Shown here: positions 1-4,570 of the stretch, in pieces
Layout: each line of letters begins with the position of its first letter
How positions within the stretch are numbered: the stretch's first letter is position 1
Notes under the pieces: generated by a model
What the model was told of the DNA's origin: nothing
The model's input: only the letters and a program-made list of their open reading frames with translations
Database searches by the model: none
Assembly (NCBI GenBank): GCA_050264575.1
Contig: JBLNGH010000074.1
Location: 1 to 6,166 of the forward strand
DNA length: 6,166 bases
Origin: DASQFI01 sp050264575
GTDB lineage: Bacteria; Acidobacteriota; Vicinamibacteria; Vicinamibacterales; SCN-69-37
Direction of reading: 5' to 3'
Position numbers and translations under genes: made by a program

Positions 1-10
1 TCCGTATTCC

Positions 11-247
11 GTGGACACCGTCCCCGAGTCGGACCTCGCGCGGCTGTTCCATCGCCTCAACAATCAGCTCGGAGTCATTCTCGCCAACGCTGAATTGCTG
101 GAAAGCCGGCTGGCGGATGAAACGCAGCGGGCTCGAGCCAGTCAGATCGTGGCCGGCGCGGTCGACGCCATCGCAAGCGTGCAGGATTTGCGTCGGCTCG
201 TTGCGCCCGAAAGCGAGAGAGATCCAGGGTTGACTCCGTCGGCGTGA
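11..247 (+). CDS. Small protein with histidine-kinase-like H-box, possibly 5'-incomplete
   Basis: A 78-residue product if read from the GTG at 11. Residues 12-33 (LFHRLNNQLGVILANAELLE) resemble the HisKA dimerisation helix of histidine kinases, with H14 at the phospho-acceptor position and the L-N-N-x-L signature that also occurs in the hybrid kinase of this window (HELNNPL). A second helix (about residues 40-64) would complete a HisKA-like hairpin. No ATP-binding domain follows, because the stop is at 245-247. The frame is open to the window edge and the GTG has no visible ribosome binding site, so this may be the C-terminal end of a longer protein. It could otherwise be a stand-alone dimerisation/phosphotransfer-type protein. 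Coding is likely, since composition and motif fit; the role is inferred from the H-box alone. Confidence 0.55.
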   Translation: MDTVPESDLARLFHRLNNQLGVILANAELLESRLADETQRARASQIVAGAVDAIASVQDLRRLVAPESERDPGLTPSA

Positions 248-289
248 TGACAGAATTCGTATCGCTGTCAACGCCGTGACGAGCGTTTT
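237..289 (+). terminator. Probable intrinsic terminator overlapping the stop of the H-box ORF
   Basis: A long interrupted stem. GGCGT (241-245) pairs with ACGCC (271-275), and TGACAG (248-253) pairs with CTGTCA (265-270), with a 2-nt bulge (246-247) and an 11-nt loop. The base can extend through C240-G276 and CGT (237-239) with ACG (279-281). A TTTT run follows at 286-289. The stem includes the TGA stop at 245-247. The short T run, four bases past the stem, is weaker than a textbook terminator. Confidence 0.4.
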
Positions 290-333
290 GGCCGCCCGCA
301 CAGGATTTCACAGCACTTCACATTCGCGCACTT

Positions 334-384
334 CCCTGTAACTTCAACTAAAAAAGCAAGTTACGAGAACGGCCTCTCGCAGGG
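334..384 (+). other. Predicted three-way-junction RNA (or DNA inverted-repeat) element upstream of the sigma-factor promoter
   Basis: Three perfect stems nest without gaps. CCCT (334-337) pairs with AGGG (381-384). GTAACTT (338-344) pairs with AAGTTAC (358-364) around a 13-nt A-rich loop. GAGA (365-368) pairs with TCTC (375-378) around ACGGCC. Only two bases (379-380) are unpaired at the junction. Bases 352-361 can also pair with 400-409 (10 pairs including one wobble), and GGCC (371-374) with GGCC (383-386), which gives a pseudoknot or competing folds. It does not match any riboswitch consensus I know. It lies upstream of the sigma-54 promoter, so it would not be part of that mRNA. It could be an sRNA, a 3' element of the preceding transcript, or an activator-binding inverted repeat. 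Confidence 0.35.
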
Positions 385-413
385 CCAGCTTCGCCGTTTA
401 TTTGCTTTTCTCG

Positions 414-429
414 TGGCATCGCTGTTGCC
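414..429 (+). promoter_or_regulatory. Sigma-54 (RpoN) -24/-12 promoter for the sigma-28-type gene
   Basis: TGGCATC (414-420), four bases, then TTGCC (425-429) matches the consensus TGGCAYR-N4-TTGCW at all the key positions, with exact GG/GC spacing. Transcription would start near 440, giving a leader of about 43 nt that carries the strong ribosome binding site before the ATG at 483. Sigma-54 promoters need an AAA+ activator bound upstream, so inverted repeats in 237-384 are candidate activator sites. The match is visible; use in vivo is inference. Confidence 0.65.
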
Positions 430-467
430 CTAGGGAACGGCCCGGAGCCGGGTTTAGTTCAACTTTT

Positions 468-475
468 AGGGAGGA
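468..475 (+). promoter_or_regulatory. Ribosome binding site fixing the sigma-factor start
   Basis: AGGGAGGA lies 7 nt before the ATG at 483. It decides for that start over the upstream in-frame TTG at 402, which would precede the predicted transcription start. Confidence 0.8.
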
Positions 476-482
476 TTCTGAG

Positions 483-1304
483 ATGCAACGGGCGCCTTTG
501 GCGGGTCATCAGCAGGAGCGAGTTGCCGCGAGCTTGTCGTTCGTGGAATCGCTGGCTCGACGCATGGCGTCCACCATGCCGCATTCTATCGATCTGGGCG
601 ATCTCGTCCAGGACGGCGTGCTGGGTCTCATCGACGCGGCTCACCGGTTCGACGAGAGCCGTGGGATCAAGTTCGAGACGTTCGCCGAACGGCGCGTCCG
701 AGGCGCGATGATCGACGCGCTGCGCCGCGACGCGTGGCCGAGAGGCGTGCGCCGCGTTCGCCGCGAGCTCGAAGCAGCGCGCGAAGAGCTTCGCCGCGAG
801 CTGGGCGCCGAGCCGACGCTCGCGGATCTCGCCCGTCGCGTCGGCGCCGACGAGGCGCGCCTCGAGCGGACCATCGTCCGCATCAGCACGATCGAGTCCA
901 CGTCGCCGCTGGCGAACTTCGAAGCGCTCGACAGCGCGTCGCTGCCGGCGGTTCTGGTGCCGAGCGAGCCGCCCTCTCCGGATCGGTTGTTCGAACAGGC
1001 CGAAGTTCGCGATCGCGTCCGCGCTGCGCTCGCCCAGCTGCCCTCGCGCGAGCGTCGCATCCTGGGTCTCTACTACTTCGGCGACGCGACGATGAAACAG
1101 ATCGGGAAACAGATTGGCGTCAACGAATCACGCGTCTCGCAGCTGCACGCGCGCGCGATTCAGCGCCTCCGCAAGATTCTCACGGGCGCGACCGAGACGC
1201 CGGGACTGAAGCTGGTCCAGAAGCCGCGCAAGGCGCGGATGGTCTCCGCGGCCCCCGGCGCCAAGCGCCAGGCCACCAAGCGCCGGCTGCATCGGGTGGC
1301 GTAG
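483..1304 (+). CDS. RNA polymerase sigma factor, sigma-28/FliA-WhiG type
   Basis: A 273-residue sigma-70-family factor without region 1, about the usual FliA length (230-260) plus a basic tail. Region 2 spans about residues 16-85 and includes DLGDLVQDGVLGLIDAAHRFD (split here as D37-L49 and I50-D57), the core-binding helix and the FAERRVRGAMIDALRR segment that recognises the -10 element. Region 3 spans about 86-150 (EPTLADLARRVGADEARLE). Region 4 spans about 180-230 and has a helix-turn-helix (MKQIGKQIGVNESRVSQLHA) for the -35 element. The last 40 residues are Lys/Arg-rich (KPRKAR, KRQATKRR) and not part of the family core. FliA-type factors direct motility or developmental genes, but none is next to it. 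A sigma-54 promoter upstream suggests a sigma-54 to sigma-28 cascade like those of flagellar systems. The family call is firm; the regulon is unknown. Confidence 0.9.
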   Translation: MQRAPLAGHQQERVAASLSFVESLARRMASTMPHSIDLGDLVQDGVLGLIDAAHRFDESRGIKFETFAERRVRGAMIDALRRDAWPRGVRRVRRELEAAREELRRELGAEPTLADLARRVGADEARLERTIVRISTIESTSPLANFEALDSASLPAVLVPSEPPSPDRLFEQAEVRDRVRAALAQLPSRERRILGLYYFGDATMKQIGKQIGVNESRVSQLHARAIQRLRKILTGATETPGLKLVQKPRKARMVSAAPGAKRQATKRRLHRVA

Positions 1305-1390
1305 GGTCAGACCGGGGTCAGACCGGGGTCAGACCGGGGTCAGACCGGGGTCAGACCCGGGTCAAACCCGGGTCAGACCCGGGCCAGATC
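1305..1390. repeat. 11-bp tandem repeat array (GGTCAGACCGG) between convergent genes
   Basis: Seven head-to-tail 11-bp units start at 1305, 1316, 1327, 1338, 1349, 1360 and 1371. The first four read GGTCAGACCGG and the last three GGTCARACCCG. A decayed eighth unit (GGCCAGATC) ends at 1390. Each unit is a near-palindrome (GGTC-A-GACC), and adjacent units also form GACC-GG-GGTC. The array starts at the base after the TAG of the sigma gene and runs into the TGA of the kinase gene, so it is the whole 84-bp convergent gap. It may serve as a bidirectional terminator or be a REP-like element. There are no spacers, so it is not CRISPR. The same unit recurs at 6155. Confidence 0.9.
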
Positions 1391-3002
1391 ATCCGAGCGT
1401 CTCTCTCGCGACCCTGACGAGATCCCGCAGCCTGAACGGCTTCGGCACCCAGCGGCATCCGCTTTCTTCGAGAAATCGCTCGGCCTCCGTGCCCGCGACA
1501 TCGCCGGTGACGAACACGAGCCGGCGTGCGATGTGCGGCATCTTGGCCGAGACTTCGCCGAAGAACATCATCCCGTCCACCTTCGGCATTTTCAGATCGC
1601 AGATGATGACGTCGTAGTGCCGCTCGCGGAGACGCGCGAGCGCCTCCGCGCCGTCGCCCGCGCGATCGACTTTGAATCCCTCGTCGGCAAGCGCCGCGGC
1701 GACGGCCTCTCCGAGCGCCAGTTCGTCTTCGACGACGAGCGCGCGCGTGCCCTTGGGGACCTCGGGCGCCGGCCGCGCCGGCTGCGTGTCAGGAAGCCGG
1801 ACGTTGTCGCCGCTGACGGGCAGCTCCAGGAGAAAAGACGCGCCACGTCCGCCTTCAGACCGGACCGCCAGGCGCCCGCCGTGCTCCTGCGCAATCGCAT
1901 ACGCGACCGTGAGTCCGAGGCCGGTGCCTTTGCCGATGGCCTTCGTGGTGAAAAACGGATCGAAGATCCGTTTCTGCACATCTTCCGGCACGCCGGGCCC
2001 ATCGTCGTTGACTTCGAGAATGACGGCGTCGCGCTCCGGCTCCTGCCAGGTCCGCAGGATGAGCGTGCCGCGGCCGTGCGCGTCGAGCATCGCCTGCTCG
2101 GCATTGACGATCAGATTCAGCAGAATCTGTTGAATTTGATGCGGGTCGGCGAACACCGGCGGCAGGCCGGCCGCCAGCGCCTCGAGAATGATGACGTGCG
2201 CGACGCGCTGTTCGTACGCGCGAAGCGCGAGCGTTTCGCGCACTACCTGGTTCAGATCGACGGTGGTCCGGGTCGTGTGCCGTTTGCGCGCGAACGTCTG
2301 CAGATTCCGCACGATGCGCGCGGCGCGTTCGGCCGCGTTGTGGATCGCGTCCAGATCCCGGCGCGTCAATTCGTCGAGCCGCCGGCCCGCCAGCCGCTCG
2401 GCGCACGCGAGGATGGTCGCAAGCGGATTGTTCAGTTCGTGCGCGACACCCGACATCGTCTGGCCGAGCGCCGCGAGCTTCTCCGCCTGTGACAACTGAT
2501 GGAACAGATCGCGCGACTGATCCTGGAGCTTCTTTCGCTCCGTGACGTCCCGCATGATCGCCTCGACGTGCAGCGTTCCCGGCGCGGGCGCGGGTTCTGC
2601 AGTCGGCCGGCGCCGGTCCCGCGCGAGGCGCTTCGCCGGAGCCCGTCGTCCTTTCGAAGGCGGTCCAAGCGGCTCGGCACGAGCCGTCACCTCTGCCCAG
2701 ATCGCGGATCCGTCGGCGCGCCGAAGCCGGAGCACGTATCCGCGGACCTGGCCGTCGCGCGCGAGATCCTGGAGGAACTCGACGCGCGCCTGCTCGTCGA
2801 CGAACCGATCGGCGTCGAGGGGCCGGATGTCTGGTGTGGGCACGTCGGCGGCCCAGCCGAACATCAGTCGAAGCTGAGGATTGGCCGCCAGCGTGGCCGT
2901 GCCGGCCGGTCCGATGCGGCCGATGTAGACGCCTTCCTGAAGTGTCTCGAACAGCCGCGCGAAGGGAAGACCGCGAGAGTCTTTTCGAAGGCTCAACCGC
3001 AC
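1389..3002 (-). CDS. Hybrid histidine kinase (PAS-HisKA-HATPase-REC)
   Basis: A 537-residue soluble sensor kinase with no membrane segments. A PAS-type sensor (about 12-155) ends in the usual IMRDVTERK PAC motif and is interrupted by an Arg/Pro-rich insert (about 112-142). HisKA has the H-box GVAHELNNPLATI with phospho-acceptor H188. The ATPase domain shows the N-box (N296, N300), G1 (DDGPGVP, 333-339), the F-box (FDPFFTTK) and G2 (GKGTGLGL, 357-364). A C-terminal receiver (about 420-535) has acidic residues E425/D426, phospho-acceptor D469, T499 and K521, all intact. A phosphorelay or an internal sink for phosphate is expected; there is no DNA-binding output. The start is a GTG with a weak AGGTG site about 6 nt upstream. 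It lies 51 nt downstream of the selenoprotein gene on the same strand, so co-transcription is likely. The signal sensed is unknown. Confidence 0.93.
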   Translation of the reverse strand: MRLSLRKDSRGLPFARLFETLQEGVYIGRIGPAGTATLAANPQLRLMFGWAADVPTPDIRPLDADRFVDEQARVEFLQDLARDGQVRGYVLRLRRADGSAIWAEVTARAEPLGPPSKGRRAPAKRLARDRRRPTAEPAPAPGTLHVEAIMRDVTERKKLQDQSRDLFHQLSQAEKLAALGQTMSGVAHELNNPLATILACAERLAGRRLDELTRRDLDAIHNAAERAARIVRNLQTFARKRHTTRTTVDLNQVVRETLALRAYEQRVAHVIILEALAAGLPPVFADPHQIQQILLNLIVNAEQAMLDAHGRGTLILRTWQEPERDAVILEVNDDGPGVPEDVQKRIFDPFFTTKAIGKGTGLGLTVAYAIAQEHGGRLAVRSEGGRGASFLLELPVSGDNVRLPDTQPARPAPEVPKGTRALVVEDELALGEAVAAALADEGFKVDRAGDGAEALARLRERHYDVIICDLKMPKVDGMMFFGEVSAKMPHIARRLVFVTGDVAGTEAERFLEESGCRWVPKPFRLRDLVRVARETLG

Positions 3003-3035
3003 GCAGGCACCTGGATGCGTTCGGGAACCGCCGGC

Positions 3036-3052
3036 ATGACTCCCGAGGTCAT
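3036..3052. repeat. GACCTC/GAGGTC palindromic repeat, downstream copy
   Basis: ATGACTCCCGAGGTCAT differs by two bases from the ideal palindrome ATGACCTCCGAGGTCAT, whose arms are seen at 3603-3649. It begins one base past the selenoprotein gene's TGA (3056-3054 on the minus strand), in the gap before the kinase gene. Confidence 0.6.
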
Positions 3053-3053
3053 G

Positions 3054-3581
3054 TCATTTCTTCGGCGGCATGGGCGTGTCGGTGCGCATCGGCTCGCTGG
3101 CATGCTTGGTGTCGATGGCCTTGCGAATCTCGGCGACCGTCGCGCCCGAATTGTGCATCTGCATCGCGTCACGCGCGACGTCCATGCAGACCTGTCAACC
3201 GACGCCGTGATAATCCCAGCTGGTGACCTTGCCCGTGCTGTCCCGGCCGGCCACGAAACAATCGTCGTTGTGCTTGTGGCCCGAGCGTTGGCACCCGCAG
3301 AAGCACGGCATGTAATTCAGGACTTCCGGATGGCGCGCGGCAAAGAGATGGACTGCGCGAACGAGCTCCGGCGACTGGCCGCTGTTCGCGACGGCGAGCG
3401 ATGACAACGGCGGCAGGTCGGGCGCGATGATGAACGGCTGGTCGCCGCCGGGCGCGACCCGACGCGACGACTGCGGCTGCGGCATCGGCGGCGGCGCCGG
3501 CGCCGGTTCGGGCGACGAACACGCGTTCGACGCGGCGAGCCACACGGTGAACAACGCAGCGATCGACGGTCGTCGCAGCAT
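3054..3581 (-). CDS. PCYCGC-type exported (lipo)protein, probable selenoprotein with in-frame UGA (U129)
   Basis: 175 residues when the TGA at 3197-3195 is read as selenocysteine. Residues 1-20 form a signal peptide, with C21 in a weak lipobox (SNAC), then a Pro-rich linker (22-60). The conserved part has MPCFCGC (91-97), GHKHNDDCF (101-109) and WDYHGVG-U-QVC (122-132), then a C-terminal helix pair ending EIRKAIDTKH (151-160). From memory, the PCYCGC family (Pfam PF13798) has HG-x-x-C-x-x-C here and ends the same way, so UGA replaces the first Cys of the pair and the rest stays in frame to the TGA at 3056-3054. A SECIS-like hairpin follows. The family is extracytoplasmic and its function is unknown; the Cys/His/Sec set suggests redox or metal handling. 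The ATG at 3581 lacks a clear ribosome binding site; a 6-bp inverted repeat (TCCGGG/CCCGGA, 3581-3600) overlaps it. Alternatives are a nonsense mutation or a sequencing error. Confidence 0.85.
3158..3190 (-). promoter_or_regulatory. Candidate bacterial SECIS element
   Basis: On the minus strand, four bases after the UGA, TCTGCAT (3190-3184) pairs perfectly with ATGCAGA (3164-3158). After a small internal loop (GGA against CG), CGTC (3180-3177) pairs with GACG (3170-3167), closing the six-base loop GCGCGU (3176-3171). The apical loop starts 19 nt after the UGA and has G first. Bacterial SECIS elements are reported to have a short upper stem, a G in the first two loop positions and roughly 16-37 nt between the UGA and the loop. 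It would recruit SelB with Sec-tRNA. The pairing is seen; function is inference. Confidence 0.65.
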
Positions 3582-3602
3582 CCGGGAATCTTAGCCCGGA
3601 AA

Positions 3603-3649
3603 GACCTCCGAGGTCATTTTTCGTTTCTCGTAAAATGACCTCGGAGGTC
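3603..3649. repeat. Perfect 18-bp inverted repeat between divergent genes
   Basis: GACCTCCGAGGTCATTTT (3603-3620) is perfectly complementary to 3632-3649 across an 11-nt loop (3621-3631). Each arm contains a palindrome of its own (GACCTC-N-GAGGTC). It lies between the divergent selenoprotein and reductase genes. The right arm carries GGAGGT (3643-3648), a perfect Shine-Dalgarno sequence for the reductase that would be buried in the stem; the left arm gives the same on the minus strand. TAAAAT (3631-3636) resembles a -10 box, but I see no matching -35. Confidence 0.9.
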
Positions 3650-3668
3650 ATATCTGTTTGCCGCGCGC

Positions 3669-4478
3669 GTGCTCGACGGTCAGACCGCAGTCGTCACCGG
3701 CGGCGGCACGGGGATCGGACTCGCCATCGCGCGCGCGCTCGGGCGTCAGGGCGCGCGCATCGTCATCGCCAGCCGCAGCCAGGAGCATCTCGACGCGGGG
3801 ATGGCGACGCTTCGCGAATCGGGCTGCGAGTCGATCGCGGTCCCCGTCGATGTCCGGCAGCCAGCCGACGTCGACGCGATGGTCGCGCGTACGCTCGAGG
3901 TTTTCGGGAGGATCGACATCCTCGTGAACAACGCGGCGGGAAACTTCATCTGCCGCGCGGAAGATCTCACGCCGAACGGGTGGAACGCGGTCATCGGCAT
4001 CGTGCTCAACGGCAGCTTCTACTGCTCGCGGGCCGTCGGACGTCACATGATCTCGCGAGGCGGCGGCGGATCGATCGTGTCGATTCTCGCCAACTACGCC
4101 TGGACCGGCAGCGCCGGCACGATTCATTCGGCGTCGGCGAAGGCGGGGGTGATGGCGATGACGCAGACGCTCGCCGTCGAATGGGCGCGGCACCGGATTC
4201 GCGTGAACGCCGTCGCCCCAGGGCCGATCGAATCACCGGGTGCCGCGCGTCAACTCTGGCCGAGTGACGACGCGGTCAATCGCATTATGGAGACCGTGCC
4301 GCTGGGGCGGTGGGGAACAGCAGACGAAGTCGCAAACGCGGTGCTGTTTCTGGTTTCACCTCATGCGGCATACGTGACCGGCGAGGTTTTGACCGTCGAC
4401 GGCGGCCAGTGGCTCGGGAGGGGAGCATTCGGGTTCCTGGACCTGGGGACCAGACGAACCCCGGAACCCCGGTCTTGA
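3669..4478 (+). CDS. SDR oxidoreductase, 2,4-dienoyl-CoA reductase (DECR) type
   Basis: 269 residues from the GTG at 3669; a Rossmann-fold NAD(P)H enzyme, probably cytoplasmic, reducing 2,4-dienoyl-CoA or related enoyl-CoA in unsaturated fatty-acid beta-oxidation. The cofactor loop is TGGGTGIG (10-17), with NNAAGNF at 87-93. The canonical YxxxK is absent. Instead Y143, S154 and K158 (HSASAKAG) keep the spacing of the mitochondrial DECR triad (Y199, S210, K214 in human DECR1, from memory), followed by VNAVAPGPI. GTG at 3669 has no near ribosome binding site. CTG at 3654 is in frame, 6 nt after GGAGGT, and would add LFAAR, which matches the MF-x-x-x-x-L-x-G start usual in this group, so the true start may be 3654. 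The last about 10 residues (GTRRTPEPRS) are encoded by the GAACCCCG repeat. It is followed directly by the transporter gene. Confidence 0.88.
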   Translation: MLDGQTAVVTGGGTGIGLAIARALGRQGARIVIASRSQEHLDAGMATLRESGCESIAVPVDVRQPADVDAMVARTLEVFGRIDILVNNAAGNFICRAEDLTPNGWNAVIGIVLNGSFYCSRAVGRHMISRGGGGSIVSILANYAWTGSAGTIHSASAKAGVMAMTQTLAVEWARHRIRVNAVAPGPIESPGAARQLWPSDDAVNRIMETVPLGRWGTADEVANAVLFLVSPHAAYVTGEVLTVDGGQWLGRGAFGFLDLGTRRTPEPRS

Positions 4479-4570
4479 GAACCCCGGAACCTCGGCCGCC
4501 TTCGCAAAGCTTCGGCGAGCGCCGCCGTAGCTCGGAGAGCGGAGGCGGGAACTCCGGAACCCCGGAACCA
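4456..4570. repeat. GAACCCCG octamers flanking a long imperfect inverted repeat
   Basis: GAACCCCG-like octamers lie at 4456, 4464, 4479 and 4487, and again at 4549 and 4557 (the last is followed by a partial unit). Between them is an inverted repeat: CCGCCTTCGC (4496-4505) pairs with GCGGAGGCGG (4539-4548, one wobble), and GCTTCGGC (4509-4516) pairs with GCCGTAGC (4524-4531, one mismatch) around a 7-nt loop. The element holds the reductase stop (4476-4478) and the only plausible transporter start nearby. It looks like an inserted intergenic element and not conserved coding sequence. Confidence 0.8.

Noticed and set aside
334..409. Cyclic-di-GMP (GEMM) or fluoride riboswitch
   Set aside because: The conserved cores of these classes are absent, and the element lies upstream of the predicted transcription start.
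402..482. TTG at 402 as the sigma-factor start
   Set aside because: It lies upstream of and across the sigma-54 promoter, has no ribosome binding site, and the 27 added residues do not look like the family; the ATG at 483 has AGGGAGGA.
1305..1390. CRISPR array
   Set aside because: Units are directly tandem at 11 bp with no spacers, and no cas genes are present.
734..1417. Plus-strand frame running through the sigma gene into the repeat array
   Set aside because: Arg/Ala-rich +1/+2 shadow of the sigma factor; the repeat-encoded tail (DRGQTGVRPG-like) is a by-product of the 11-bp units.
1533..2492. Long plus-strand frame (319 codons) inside the kinase gene
   Set aside because: Antisense shadow of a fully motif-supported hybrid kinase; low-complexity Arg-rich product with no recognisable domain.
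2499..3404. Plus-strand frame of 301 codons across the kinase start and the selenoprotein gene
   Set aside because: Antisense to two supported genes; no recognisable domain.
3195..3581. A 128-residue PCYCGC protein ending at the TGA at 3195-3197
   Set aside because: Conserved family sequence continues in frame past the TGA, which replaces a conserved Cys and is followed by a SECIS-like hairpin.
4310..4474. GTG at 4310 as the transporter start
   Set aside because: It would overlap the reductase by about 170 nt and add an Arg-rich stretch that is a frame shadow of the reductase.
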